Shown here one piece after another: positions 45,153 through 54,660 of a stretch of DNA of 63,654 bases; position 1 is the stretch's first letter, and every line of letters starts with the position of its first letter. Source of the DNA: Paraburkholderia dilworthii (lineage in GTDB: Bacteria > Pseudomonadota > Gammaproteobacteria > Burkholderiales > Burkholderiaceae). The stretch spans positions 76,597 through 140,250 of the forward strand of contig NZ_AWZT01000011.1 of NCBI RefSeq assembly GCF_000472525.1. Direction: 5' to 3'. The notes beneath the pieces were generated by a model. That model ran no database searches. It was not told the DNA's origin and saw only the letters and a program-made list of their open reading frames with translations. Position numbers and translations under genes: made by a program.

Positions 45153-46937
45153 ATGCCCACCCCATTCGCGCGCTATCTTTCTCTCTTTCTGTTGGCTCTC
45201 GCGTTGGTGCTGCCTTATGCAGTCGTCAACCATACGTATCCGATCCCGACGTTCTACGCGGAATTCACCGCACTCGCGTTGTACCTGTTGACGGGCGCTG
45301 GCGTCGTCTTCCTGATCGCGAACTCGCGGCCGCGTGTCGGTTTTGCATCGCCCGTCGTGGCGCTCGTGCCGTTGCTGTTCGGCTTGCTGCTGGTCGCGCA
45401 ATCGGTGTTGCTGCCGGTTACCCAGCCGTCGATGAACTGGCTCGGCGGCGGCTTCCTGCTCGCCGCTTTCATGGCGACGCATGCGGGCTACGGCTTTGCG
45501 CGCGCGAAGCTCAGTGAAACGGCACTTCGTTGGGCTGCCTCCGCGCTGATTATCGGCGGTCTCTATGCGGTGTTCTGCCAGGTCATTCAGCTTTTTCATC
45601 TCGAGGCGCGAGTGTCGCCGCTGGTCGTCGCGTATAACGTGACCATCGAGCGCCGGCCGTTCGGCAACATGGCGCAGGCGAACCACCTCGCCACTTATAT
45701 CGCGTTCGCGATGGCGGGCGCGCTGTTCCTCGTGCAGACGCGCCGGATCGCTGTCGCGATCTGGGCGTTGGTGTCGACGATTTTCGCGGTCGGACTCGCG
45801 CTGACTGTCTCGCGCGGTCCGTGGCTGCAAATGGGCGTGATTGTCGTGGCCGGCTTCTGGATGGCGTTCGCGCAGACGCGCGCCGAACCGCAGATGCGCC
45901 GCAGCCATAGTCAGTGGCTTGTTCCCATCGCGCTCGCGGTGCTGTTCTTCGTCGTGAACGCGCTGATTCGCTGGGCCAACGTGCGCTATCACCTCGAGTT
46001 GGGGCAATCCGCGGCCGATCGTTTCAAGGACGCCGGCCAGATCGCGCCGCGGCTCGCGTTGTGGAAATACGGCTGGACCATGTTCAGGACGCATCCGCTG
46101 ATGGGCGTCGGCTGGGGCGAGTTTCCGAGCTTCCAGTATCAGTTTGCGAAGACGCTTGGCGGCGTGGAGATTGCCAACAACTCGCACGACATCTTTATCG
46201 ATCTGCTTGCAAAGACTGGCTTGATCGGGCTCGCGATCGTGCTGTTCGGTCTGATTACCTGGCTCGTGCGCGTGGTGCGCGCACCGCAAAGCGCCGCGCG
46301 TGTCTTCGGCATTGCGCTGATTGGCGTGCTCGTCATGCATGCGCTCGTGGAATATCCGCAGCAGTACATGTTCTTCCTGCTGCCGGCTGTGTTCGTCTTC
46401 GGCCTGCTGGAGACGCGCCCGCTGCGCCTCGTGCCTGCGCGTCTGTCGTTCGGCGTGTTCGCGGCGATCGTGTTCGGCGGCATTGCCGCGCTGTATCCGG
46501 TGTACCGCGATTACGCGCGCGCCGAGGTGCTGTACTACGGCTCGCGTCCGGCCGAGCAATATCGCGCGGATCCGTCGTTCCTGTTCCGCGCGTGGGGCGA
46601 GTACGGAATGGCGACGTTACTGCCGATGAACTCGATGGACCTGCAACACAAGCTTGCGATGCATCGTCAGGCGATGGCGCTGTTGCCGGGCGAGACCGTG
46701 CTGCGTCGCTATGCGGTATTGCAGGCGCTGAGCGGCGATACGGCCGCGGCATTCGATACAGTCGAGCGACTGAAGATTTTCGCCGAGGAACTGAAAGACT
46801 GGCCGTCGCAATTGAGTTATCTGTACCAGCTCTGCGATGAGCAGAAGACGCTCGCCGGCTTCAAGGCGGAACTGGTCAAACGCTACGGCATGCCGCCGGG
46901 CGACGTCGCGCAGGACGACGACAGCGACGAGGAATGA
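45153..46937 (+). CDS. pglL: PglL-type protein O-oligosaccharyltransferase
   Basis: A 594-aa inner-membrane protein with about 12 TM helices and a C-terminal soluble part. The PglL/O-antigen-ligase motifs RPFGNMAQANHLATYIAFA, VSRGPWLQMG and NNSHDIFIDLLAKTG are present; the last His (about 346) fits the essential periplasmic residue of the family. These enzymes transfer lipid-linked glycans to Ser/Thr in exported proteins such as pilin. The start is ATG 45153 or GTG 45120. It lies directly after a pilin gene. A WaaL or Wzy role is less likely given the pilin context. Confidence 0.85.
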   Translation: MPTPFARYLSLFLLALALVLPYAVVNHTYPIPTFYAEFTALALYLLTGAGVVFLIANSRPRVGFASPVVALVPLLFGLLLVAQSVLLPVTQPSMNWLGGGFLLAAFMATHAGYGFARAKLSETALRWAASALIIGGLYAVFCQVIQLFHLEARVSPLVVAYNVTIERRPFGNMAQANHLATYIAFAMAGALFLVQTRRIAVAIWALVSTIFAVGLALTVSRGPWLQMGVIVVAGFWMAFAQTRAEPQMRRSHSQWLVPIALAVLFFVVNALIRWANVRYHLELGQSAADRFKDAGQIAPRLALWKYGWTMFRTHPLMGVGWGEFPSFQYQFAKTLGGVEIANNSHDIFIDLLAKTGLIGLAIVLFGLITWLVRVVRAPQSAARVFGIALIGVLVMHALVEYPQQYMFFLLPAVFVFGLLETRPLRLVPARLSFGVFAAIVFGGIAALYPVYRDYARAEVLYYGSRPAEQYRADPSFLFRAWGEYGMATLLPMNSMDLQHKLAMHRQAMALLPGETVLRRYAVLQALSGDTAAAFDTVERLKIFAEELKDWPSQLSYLYQLCDEQKTLAGFKAELVKRYGMPPGDVAQDDDSDEE

Positions 46938-46989
46938 GCCTCGCCGCCGTTTGAGAATGTTCCGAAAAGGGGACGATGCGAGCGGGCAG

Positions 46990-47466
46990 TCAGCCCGCCA
47001 CCCAATCCCCCGACTTCCCGCCGTGCTTTTCAAGCACCTTTACATCGGTGATCGTCATTCCGCGATCCACCGCCTTGCACATGTCGTACACGGTCAGCAG
47101 TCCAACCTGTACGGCGGTTAGCGCTTCCATCTCCACTCCGGTCCTGCCGAGTGTTTCCACCTGCACGGTGCAATGCACGCCGGGCAGTGTGTCGTCGAGC
47201 TCGAAATCCACTTTGACGCGCGTCAGCGCGAGCGGATGGCACAGCGGAATCAGATCGGCGGTACGCTTCGAGCCTTGAATCGCGGCGATCCGTGCGATGC
47301 CGATCACGTCGCCCTTTTTGGCGTTGCCGTCGCGGATCAGTGCGAACGTTTCCGGCAGCATGCGGATCGAACCGCGCGCGATCGCAATGCGCCTGGTTTC
47401 CTGCTTGCCGCCGACGTCCACCATATGCGCCTTGCCGGCGGCGTCGAAATGAGTGAGTTCGGGCAT
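46990..47466 (-). CDS. moaC: Cyclic pyranopterin monophosphate synthase MoaC
   Basis: A 158-aa enzyme of molybdenum-cofactor synthesis, converting the MoaA product to cPMP. Conserved [10 protein letters not shown] and [19 protein letters not shown] are the MoaC active-site regions, and the length matches the family. AAGGAG precedes ATG 47466. Convergent with pglL and divergent from the M48 peptidase gene. No other moa gene is in the window. Confidence 0.96.
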   Translation of the reverse strand: MPELTHFDAAGKAHMVDVGGKQETRRIAIARGSIRMLPETFALIRDGNAKKGDVIGIARIAAIQGSKRTADLIPLCHPLALTRVKVDFELDDTLPGVHCTVQVETLGRTGVEMEALTAVQVGLLTVYDMCKAVDRGMTITDVKVLEKHGGKSGDWVAG

Positions 47467-47639
47467 GGTTGGCTCCTTCAGAGGGCGCCTATCATAGCAG
47501 TGCGCCGCGGACGTCCGGCTTCCACGAGCGAGCCGGAATCGCGCGACGACTGATTACAATTGCGCCATGCCCGCTCATCTTAGACCGCTTGTGCCGGAGC
47601 GGCGGGCGTCGCTTTTCGACTCCGTCATACGAACTCGCA

Positions 47640-49415
47640 ATGCGTCCGAAACGGTTTCTTGCTGCGTTGCTGTGCGTCGCGCTCGCGGCGCCGCCCGATG
47701 CGCTCGCGCAAGCGCGGGCCGCGTCCGGCGTCGCGCAGGGCACGCAATCGCAGTCCGCTGAGCCGCCGCTTGTGAGCGGGCCGGTGGAGTCGTACGCCGA
47801 TCCGGTTTTGCCGCCCGCCATCGCGCAAGGTGTATTCGGCGTGTACGGCGGCGCGCAAAGCCGCTTTTCCGGCAACTCGGGCGTGAACCGCGGTGCGAAC
47901 CATGCGGCCAACAGCGCGAGCAACGGCGGGACCAGCAACGGAACCAACGGCGGTTGGCGCGCACCGATTGTCGCGCAGCAATTACCCGATCTCGGCAGCG
48001 GTGGCTCGGGTTCGCTCACGCCGCAAGCCGAGCGCAAGCTCGGCGAACGCGTGATGCGCGAATTGCGCCGTGACCCGGACTATCTGGATGACTGGCTGGT
48101 ACACGACTACCTGAACTCAGTCGCGGCAAAGCTCGCCGCGGCGGCCAACGCGCTCTATATCGGCGGCTATCGCCCCGATTTCGATCTGTTCGCCGTGCGC
48201 GACGCGCAGATCAACGCGTTCTCGCTGCCCGGGGGTTTTATCGGCGTGAACACGGGGCTAATCGTCGCCACGCAAACCGAGTCCGAACTCGCGTCCGTGC
48301 TCGGCCACGAGATGGGCCACGTCCTGCAGCGCCATATTTCGCGGATGATCACCGCCGGCGAGCGCAGCACCTATGCCGCTCTGGCCGGCATGCTGTTCGG
48401 CGTTCTCGCGGGCGTGCTCGCGCATAGCGGCGACCTGGGCAGCGCGATTGCGATCGGCGGCCAGGCTTATGCAGTCGACAACCAGCTGCGCTTCTCGCGT
48501 TCCGCTGAGCATGAGGCTGACCGCGTCGGCTTTCTGCTGCTCGCCGGCGCCGGCTACGATCCTTACGCGATGACCTCGTTTTTCGGCCGGCTCGACCGTG
48601 CGGCGATGAGCGACACCGGCATACCCGCGTACGCGCGCACGCACCCGCTGACCGGCGAGCGGATTGCCGACATGGAGGACCGCGCGCGCCGCGCGCCCTA
48701 CCGGCAGCCTCATCAGGCGGCCGAATACGGTTTCGTGCGAGCGCGAGCGCGTCTGTTGCAGGACCGCTCCCGCAGCGAGTATGCGGACGAAATCTCGCGC
48801 ATGCGCTCGGAGATCGAAGACCGGACCGCGCTGAACATCGCCGCGAACTGGTACGGCATTGCGTACGGTCAGATGCTGCTCGAACGTTACGCTGACGCGG
48901 CGGCGTCGCTCGCGTCGTCGCGCGCCGCGTTTTCCGCCGCTGCGCAGGTGGACGGCGACGCAGCGCGCAGTTCGCCCAGCCTCGACGTGCTGGCCGCCGA
49001 CATCGAGCGGCGCGCCGGCCACGACGAGGAGGCTGTCCGTCTCGCCGACCTCGCGCAAAAGCGCTGGCCGCAGTCGAATGCCGCCATCGATATGCACATA
49101 CGCACGTTGCTGACCTTGCGGCGATTTACCGAAGCCCAGGCGCTAGCGCAAAAAGAGACGCAGGCGCAGCCCGATCAGCCCGCGTGGTGGTTGTTTCTCG
49201 CGCAGGCAAGCGCGGGCAGTGGCGACGCGCTCACGCGCCGTCGCGCGCTGGCCGAGAAGTTCGCGCTCGAAGGTGCGTGGCCGTCGGCGATCCGGCAACT
49301 GAAGGACGCGCGCGACATGAAGACGATTGGCTATTACGATCTCGCCACCGTCGACGCGAGGCTGCACGAGATGGAGAACCGCTACAAGGAAGAGCGGCCC
49401 GACGAGAAGAGCTAG
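47640..49415 (+). CDS. M48-family metalloprotease with TPR repeats (BepA/YfgC-like)
   Basis: A 591-aa exported peptidase: signal peptide MRPKRFLAALLCVALAAPP..., a Ser/Asn/Gly-rich linker, then the M48 domain with zinc site HEMGH (223-227) and third ligand Glu290 (EHEADRVGF). The C-terminal half carries TPR-like helices. This architecture is that of BepA, a periplasmic chaperone-protease for outer-membrane proteins including LptD. I use ATG 47640, which opens the signal peptide; upstream frame is spacer. Confidence 0.88.
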   Translation: MRPKRFLAALLCVALAAPPDALAQARAASGVAQGTQSQSAEPPLVSGPVESYADPVLPPAIAQGVFGVYGGAQSRFSGNSGVNRGANHAANSASNGGTSNGTNGGWRAPIVAQQLPDLGSGGSGSLTPQAERKLGERVMRELRRDPDYLDDWLVHDYLNSVAAKLAAAANALYIGGYRPDFDLFAVRDAQINAFSLPGGFIGVNTGLIVATQTESELASVLGHEMGHVLQRHISRMITAGERSTYAALAGMLFGVLAGVLAHSGDLGSAIAIGGQAYAVDNQLRFSRSAEHEADRVGFLLLAGAGYDPYAMTSFFGRLDRAAMSDTGIPAYARTHPLTGERIADMEDRARRAPYRQPHQAAEYGFVRARARLLQDRSRSEYADEISRMRSEIEDRTALNIAANWYGIAYGQMLLERYADAAASLASSRAAFSAAAQVDGDAARSSPSLDVLAADIERRAGHDEEAVRLADLAQKRWPQSNAAIDMHIRTLLTLRRFTEAQALAQKETQAQPDQPAWWLFLAQASAGSGDALTRRRALAEKFALEGAWPSAIRQLKDARDMKTIGYYDLATVDARLHEMENRYKEERPDEKS

Positions 49416-49518
49416 GGGCGGGGTTGAGCGACACCGCGCCGCGCATGCAGGGTGGAAGCGCGACGGTTAATCCAATGCCGGAAACGTTTGTTCGAGACAT
49501 TGCCCTGCGGCTGCAGTC

Positions 49519-50091
49519 TCAAGTATTTGCCGCGGGACTTTGCACAAACCGGAAGCGCGAAGCGATATCCGCCCGACGCACCGGCTCCAACGGCAACTTC
49601 ACGCCGTCGTTCCAGCGAAATTCGCCGCTCAGCGAATCGTCGGCGAGTGCTGCGTGATCAGCGAAAACTTCCAGATCGTGATCGTGCAACACGGCGACCC
49701 TCGGCGGCGTGGACGCATCGGCGAACAGAATGCCGCCCTCGTCGTCGGCGAATACGGCCGACGGTTCCAAATTGTTGCCCGCCTGGTCTTTCAACGCAAG
49801 CATGCCGCCGGCCTCGACCGACAAACGCACGACCCAAGGCGTGTAGCCCAGTTCGACATACACGCGCTGCGGTCCGTTCTGAAAGAACCACTGTCCGCGT
49901 TCATCGCACTCGTAATTCCGGTTGATGAAGCCGAGCAACGCCTCATGCCGGATCGGCACACCGGGCGAGCCGCTTGCCTGCGCGGCCTCGTCGCGCATGC
50001 GCCAGTTGCCGCGCCGGTCGAGCATCAGCCAGCCGGTGCAACTCGGTACGTTTGGCCACTTGGCCAAAGCCTGCCTGACGATGTCATCCAT
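49519..50091 (-). CDS. Conserved hypothetical protein, unknown function
   Basis: A 190-aa acidic, soluble protein from ATG 50091 (MDDIVRQALAKWPNVPSC). Segments such as GWLMLDRRGNWRMRDE and YECDERGQWFFQNGPQRVYV suggest a beta-rich fold. I do not recognise the family. It overlaps the end of the YheT-like hydrolase gene by 8 nt, so it is probably translated from the same transcript. Confidence 0.75.
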   Translation of the reverse strand: MDDIVRQALAKWPNVPSCTGWLMLDRRGNWRMRDEAAQASGSPGVPIRHEALLGFINRNYECDERGQWFFQNGPQRVYVELGYTPWVVRLSVEAGGMLALKDQAGNNLEPSAVFADDEGGILFADASTPPRVAVLHDHDLEVFADHAALADDSLSGEFRWNDGVKLPLEPVRRADIASRFRFVQSPAANT

Positions 50092-51196
50092 GATCGACGT
50101 GCTGCTCCAGATAGCCGAACACGCGTCGCGACAGCCAGTCGATGCGGCCCGGAAACGGTCCGGTCATGAAGCCGGCATGGCCGCCGTGCCTCGGCTGGTC
50201 GAGCTCCACCGCCGCCGACACCTCATGCCGCGACGGCAACGCCTCGGCCGGCAGAAACGGATCGTTGCGCGCGTTCAGCACGAGCGTGGGCACCTGAATG
50301 TGCGGCAGCAACGGCCGCGTGGTCGCCACGCTCCAGTACTCGTCGGTATTGCGAAAGCCGTGCAGCGGCGCGGTGACCACGTTGTCGAACTCGTACATCG
50401 TGCGGCTTGCGAGCATCGCGTCTCGGTCGAAGAGGCCAGGAAACTGCACCAGCTTCTGCGCGGCTTTCTGCTTGAGCGTCTTCAGGAAGCTGCGCGTATA
50501 GACGAGGCCAAAGCCTCGCGACAACGCATGTCCGCCAGCGTGCACGTCGATGGGTGTGGAGATCGCGGCGGCGGCGGAGATCACCGACGCCGCGTCCTCG
50601 CGCCGTTCGCCGAGCCAGTGCAACAGTACATTGCCGCCGAGCGACACGCCTGCGGCCAGGATCGGCCCCTGATGCGCGGCGCGCAGGCGTCGCAAGACCC
50701 AGTCGACTTCGTTGCTATCGGCCAGATGATAGAAGCGCGGCAAGCGGTTCAGCGCGCCGCTGCAACTACGGAAGTGCGGCACCACGCCGTGCCAGCCGTA
50801 CTCGCGCGCGGCCGCCATCAACGTGGATGCGTAGTGTGATGCGGAACTGCCTTCGAGGCCGTGAAACAGAACGAGCAAAGGCGCGTCGGCGGGGGGCGTT
50901 GCGGCTGCCGTGTCGGTTGCAAGCACCGAGGCGGGTTCGCTGTCGTGCACGACCCAGTCGAGGTCGATGAAATCGCCATCAGGCGTATCCCAGCGCTCGC
51001 GGCGAAACGACACCACCGGCCGGCGCCCGAACAGCGACGGCACGATGGTCTGCACATGCTTGTTCGGCAGCCAGAGCGGCGCGCGGTAGAGCAAGTCGAT
51101 GGTCGCCTCGACGGCGGCCTCGGCGCGCGCGGCGCCCGAGGGCGGGCGTTTGTCTTGTGTCGTCCCCCACGGGGACTTGCTGCGAGGCGTGCTCAT
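50084..51196 (-). CDS. YheT-type alpha/beta-hydrolase
   Basis: A 370-aa cytoplasmic hydrolase. YheT/EMB8 family features: LPNKHVQTIVPSLFGRRP, LVLFHGLEGSSASHYA (oxyanion loop), nucleophile elbow AAGVSLGGNVLLHWLGE, and the late Asp/His (NARNDPFLP; RHGGHAGFM). Likely a carboxylesterase with unknown natural substrate. Start ATG 51196 (MSTPRSKSPW). It lies 40 nt downstream of the NTF2-like gene and overlaps the next hypothetical gene. Confidence 0.88.
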   Translation of the reverse strand: MSTPRSKSPWGTTQDKRPPSGAARAEAAVEATIDLLYRAPLWLPNKHVQTIVPSLFGRRPVVSFRRERWDTPDGDFIDLDWVVHDSEPASVLATDTAAATPPADAPLLVLFHGLEGSSASHYASTLMAAAREYGWHGVVPHFRSCSGALNRLPRFYHLADSNEVDWVLRRLRAAHQGPILAAGVSLGGNVLLHWLGERREDAASVISAAAAISTPIDVHAGGHALSRGFGLVYTRSFLKTLKQKAAQKLVQFPGLFDRDAMLASRTMYEFDNVVTAPLHGFRNTDEYWSVATTRPLLPHIQVPTLVLNARNDPFLPAEALPSRHEVSAAVELDQPRHGGHAGFMTGPFPGRIDWLSRRVFGYLEQHVDHG

Positions 51197-51236
51197 GCCG
51201 GTCTTGGAGCGAAAATATGGCGACGCAGGTCGTGCG

Positions 51237-51683
51237 TCAGTGGAGCGACCCCTGGCCGTGCCGCATCTTGGTGGCGAACTGGCTGGCTGCTTCATTCGGC
51301 ATCGGGCTCGCGTGAATGTGCGCGATGCGCCACTCGCCGCGTTCGTGAACCATCACGTAGGTGGTAAAGACCATTGCAGGCAAGGCTTTCGGATCGACCG
51401 GACGATGCGCTTCCGCAATCGCGTAAACGACCGTGCCGAGGCTGTCGTACACGCGGATGTCGAGCGGTTCGATCGAGACCGGCGCGGTTTCCAACTGGAT
51501 CTGCAAGCCGGTCCGGATGCTCTCGAGGCCATGCAGGTGCGAACCGTCGGCGCAGATGCAACTCACGAACTCTTCATCGATCCACAAGCCCATCAGGCTG
51601 TCGATATTGACCTCGGCGACGGCCTGGTAATAGGCGTTGAGGGTATCGGCGGCGGCTTCGAAGATGTGGGCAAAACGTGGCAT
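51237..51683 (-). CDS. NTF2-like / SnoaL-type small protein
   Basis: A 148-aa protein of the cone-shaped NTF2-like fold: helical N-terminus (ADTLNAYYQAVAEVNIDSLM), then a beta-rich part with WIDEEFVSCICADG and GEWRIAHIHASPMP. Such domains serve as small-molecule binders or isomerases; no activity can be assigned. It lies between waaF and the YheT-like gene on the same strand. Confidence 0.8.
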   Translation of the reverse strand: MPRFAHIFEAAADTLNAYYQAVAEVNIDSLMGLWIDEEFVSCICADGSHLHGLESIRTGLQIQLETAPVSIEPLDIRVYDSLGTVVYAIAEAHRPVDPKALPAMVFTTYVMVHERGEWRIAHIHASPMPNEAASQFATKMRHGQGSLH

Positions 51684-51851
51684 GGCTCGTCAGTCTCTTG
51701 TGCGCGGCGCGCGGTTGCGGGGCAGCGGTCAGCGGGACAGTCCGGCGCACCGGACAATCGCACCCGAGCGTCAGAATGCCCGCGCCGCAAGGCGTGAACG
51801 TGACGCGACGCTCTCAGGGGCGTGCGGTGTTGCGTGCAAGTATCAGCCGGC

Positions 51852-52877
51852 TCAGCGATGCGCGAGCAACATGCCACGCAGATCGCCGAAAACCTGCTCA
51901 GCGCTCAACTGCTTAAGACAGTTCAGATGACCAAGCGGACATTCGCGCTGAAAACAGGGGCTGCATTCGAGATGAAGCCATTGTACCTTCGCAAGCTCCG
52001 ACAAGGGCGGCGTGTGGCGCGGATCGGTCGAACCGTAGACGGCCACGAGCGGTCGGCGCAGCGCGGCGGCGACGTGCATCAGTCCCGAATCGTTCGTGAC
52101 GACCGCATTGGCCCGCGAGATCAGCGCGCATGCTTCGCCAAGCGCCGTCTGTCCGCACAGATTGCGCACGTTCGGCGCTTTGTCGGCGATGGCCTGCGCA
52201 AGCGGCGCGTCTTTCGGCGAGCCGAGCGCGACGATCTGCGTGTACGGGAAAGACTGGCCGACCATTTGCGCGAGCGCCGCGAAGTGCTCGGGCGGCCAGC
52301 GCTTGGCGGGACCGTACTCGGCGCCGGGACAAAACACGAGCAGCGGCACGCGCGTATCGAGATTGAAGCGCGCCGATACGCGCGACGCTTCGTTCGGGTC
52401 GGCGTCGAGCCGCGGCATCGGCAGATCGTCGGGGATCTTGGCGCCGGGTGCATAGGCGAGGGCGGCGTAATGGCCGACCATCGGCGGACGCTCGTCCTTG
52501 CGCGGATTCGCGTGACGCACGTTCAGCAGGCCAAAACGGCTTTCGCCGGTGTAGCCGATGCGCAGCCGGATACCCGCCATCCACGGAATCAGCGCCGACT
52601 TGAGCGAGTTCGGCAGCACGTACGCGGCGTCGTAGCCGACGTCGCGCAAGTCGCTAGCGAGCTGCCAGCGGCGCAGCATTTGCAACTTGCCGTGCGCGAG
52701 GTCGGTCGCGTAGACGTCGTGAATCTCGGGCATGCGTTCGAGCACAGGCGCGACCCACGAGGGCGCGACCGCGTCGATCGCGATGCGGGGGTGCAGTTTC
52801 ACGAGGCGCGCAAACAGCGGCTGCGCCATCAATGCGTCACCGATCCAGTTCGGTGCGATAACCAACGCGCGACGCAT
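51852..52877 (-). CDS. waaF: ADP-heptose:LPS heptosyltransferase II
   Basis: A 341-aa GT9-family transferase adding the second L-glycero-D-manno-heptose to the LPS inner core on the cytoplasmic side. The N-terminus ALVIAPNWIGDALMAQPLF and the sugar-nucleotide region NDSGLMHVAAALRRPLVAVYG are diagnostic; FCPGAEYGPAKRWP is the GT9 central motif. Cys-rich ECSPCFQRECPLGHLNC near the C-terminus is typical of WaaF. Start ATG 52877. The 292 nt upstream (52878-53169) contain no gene I can support. Confidence 0.93.
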   Translation of the reverse strand: MRRALVIAPNWIGDALMAQPLFARLVKLHPRIAIDAVAPSWVAPVLERMPEIHDVYATDLAHGKLQMLRRWQLASDLRDVGYDAAYVLPNSLKSALIPWMAGIRLRIGYTGESRFGLLNVRHANPRKDERPPMVGHYAALAYAPGAKIPDDLPMPRLDADPNEASRVSARFNLDTRVPLLVFCPGAEYGPAKRWPPEHFAALAQMVGQSFPYTQIVALGSPKDAPLAQAIADKAPNVRNLCGQTALGEACALISRANAVVTNDSGLMHVAAALRRPLVAVYGSTDPRHTPPLSELAKVQWLHLECSPCFQRECPLGHLNCLKQLSAEQVFGDLRGMLLAHR

Positions 52878-53169
52878 CAGAGTGATTGTCCGGTGTCGAA
52901 ACGAAGCGCTGCGCGCGATGCGTGGCGCTTCGGATAGGTAAAAGTAAAGGGAAAAGACTGTCAGCCGTGCGGCGCAATGCCTTCATGGCCAACGCGTCCG
53001 GTTGGCTGTTCTGCTCGCTGCCGCGCGCGTTCTTGCGTTATTGCGGACTCTGCCCGGCAAGGCATCGCGCAACACGCTCGGCGCCGCCTTCGGCGAAAGC
53101 ATGCATTGCAAGCCCAGGCAATCAGTCAGTCAGCCGATGCCGCGGGCGAACAGCGTTCAGGGAACGGAT

Positions 53170-53364
53170 TCAGTGGCCTTTGATCACTTCGCCGTCGCGC
53201 AGCTTGTAACGCGTGCTGCAATAGGGGCAGCGCGCTTCGCCATGCGTGACGTCGATAAAGACACGCGGATGCGCGCTCCAGCGCGGCATGGCCGGATTCG
53301 GGCAGTACGCCGGGAGGTCTTTTGCCGTCAGTTCGACCAGCGGCATTTCCTTGATATCGCTCAT
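53170..53364 (-). CDS. Small zinc-finger protein (CHCC type)
   Basis: A 64-aa protein from ATG 53364 (MSDIKEMPLVEL). Cys21, His32, Cys46 and Cys49 (ARCPYCSTRY) form the CHCC zinc-finger pattern also found in mitochondrial complex I subunit NDUFS6. Role in bacteria is unclear. It lies 89 nt downstream of ilvE on the same strand. Confidence 0.85.
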   Translation of the reverse strand: MSDIKEMPLVELTAKDLPAYCPNPAMPRWSAHPRVFIDVTHGEARCPYCSTRYKLRDGEVIKGH

Positions 53365-53453
53365 GAGACTTTCTCGTTGTATGCAGGGTGCGTGCGGTGC
53401 GCCGTGTCGGGCCGTCGTCAAACGGACGCGCCCGAAAGTTGGCGCAGCGTGCG

Positions 53454-54377
53454 TTAGATCTTGGTCAGCCAGTGCGCGTACTTCTCGCTCTTGCCGTTGA
53501 CGATGTCGAAGAAGCCGGACTGTAGCTTCTCGGTGATCGGGCCGCGCGCGCCCGCGCCGATGGTGCGGTTGTCCAGTTCGCGGATTGGCGTGACTTCTGC
53601 GGCGGTGCCGGTGAAGAACGCTTCGTCGCAGGTGTAGACCTCGTCGCGGGTGATGCGCTTCTCGATCACCGGAATGCCCATGTCGCGCGCGAGCGTGATG
53701 ACCGTGTCGCGCGTGATGCCGTCGAGGCACGACGACAGGTCCGGCGTGTACAGCTTGCCGTTGTTCACGAGGAAGAAGTTTTCGCCCGAGCCTTCCGACA
53801 CGTAGCCGTCGACGTCGAGCAGCAGCGCTTCGTCGTAGCCGTCGGCGATGGCTTCCTGGTTGGCGAGGATCGAGTTCACGTACCAGCCCGACGCCTTCGC
53901 GCGGACCATCGACACATTCACGTGATGCCGCGTGAACGACGAAGTCTTGACGCGGATGCCCTTGGCGATCCCGTCTTCACCGAGGTAAGCGCCCCACGGC
54001 CACGCCGCGATCGCCACGTGGATGGTGTTGCCCTTGGCCGAGACGCCGAGCTTTTCCGAACCGACCCAGATGATGGGGCGCAGATAGCACGACTCGAGCT
54101 TGTTTTCGCGCACCACTTCGCGTTGCGCGGCAGCGAGCGTTTCGTGGTCGAACGGCACGTCCATCTGGAAAATCTTGGCCGAGTTCAGGAGACGCTTGGT
54201 GTGTTCCTGCAAACGGAAGATCGCGGTGCCCCCGTCTGCCGTCTTGTAGGCGCGCACGCCTTCGAAAACGCCCATGCCGTAATGCAGCGTGTGGGTCAGG
54301 ACGTGGATCTTGGCATCGCGCCAGTCGATCAGCTTGCCATCCATCCAGATCTTGCCGTCGCGGTCGGCCATTGACAT
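53454..54377 (-). CDS. ilvE: Branched-chain amino acid aminotransferase
   Basis: A 307-aa fold-IV PLP aminotransferase for the last step of Val, Leu and Ile synthesis. PLP-binding Lys161 (VSMVRAKASGWYVNS), THTLHYGMGVFEGVRAY at the N-terminus and GYVSEGSGENFF are canonical. GGAG lies 7 nt before ATG 54377. The next genes across the spacer encode the AzlCD branched-chain amino acid exporter, transcribed divergently. Confidence 0.96.
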   Translation of the reverse strand: MSMADRDGKIWMDGKLIDWRDAKIHVLTHTLHYGMGVFEGVRAYKTADGGTAIFRLQEHTKRLLNSAKIFQMDVPFDHETLAAAQREVVRENKLESCYLRPIIWVGSEKLGVSAKGNTIHVAIAAWPWGAYLGEDGIAKGIRVKTSSFTRHHVNVSMVRAKASGWYVNSILANQEAIADGYDEALLLDVDGYVSEGSGENFFLVNNGKLYTPDLSSCLDGITRDTVITLARDMGIPVIEKRITRDEVYTCDEAFFTGTAAEVTPIRELDNRTIGAGARGPITEKLQSGFFDIVNGKSEKYAHWLTKI

Positions 54378-54435
54378 ACGATTCTCCAGCAGGTGCGTGT
54401 TTATCTGAGCCCCCAGGCCCGCCGCCTTGCGTCAG

Positions 54436-54478
54436 GCCCCCGAGGGGGCGGGAAAGCCGGTATGTGCCGGCGCTTTCC
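54436..54478. repeat. Two adjacent hairpins upstream of ilvE
   Basis: GCCCCC-GA-GGGGGC (54436-54449) is followed by GGAAAGCCGG-TATGTG-CCGG-CGCTTTCC (54451-54478), a stem with a bulge. They lie 59-101 nt upstream of the ilvE start, in its possible 5' leader, and resemble dispersed GC-rich palindromes of Burkholderiales. Function is unknown. Confidence 0.45.
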
Positions 54479-54660
54479 GGTGGGGTGCAGCGAAGAGCGT
54501 CATTTTAGCGTCTTTTGCACACGGAACGGGCATTCGGACGCAGTTCCGGCGCTATAATTCGGCGCACGCATAATTCACATCCGGATGCGCCAGCGGGTGC
54601 TCGACGACCTGGCGCCGATTTCCCTCATCGCGGCCTTCTGCGCCGGCGCTTTTTCGCCTC

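Noticed and set aside
44928..46559. 543-codon minus-strand open frame opposite pglL
   Set aside because: His/Arg/Gln-rich antisense shadow of a clear membrane-protein gene on the plus strand.
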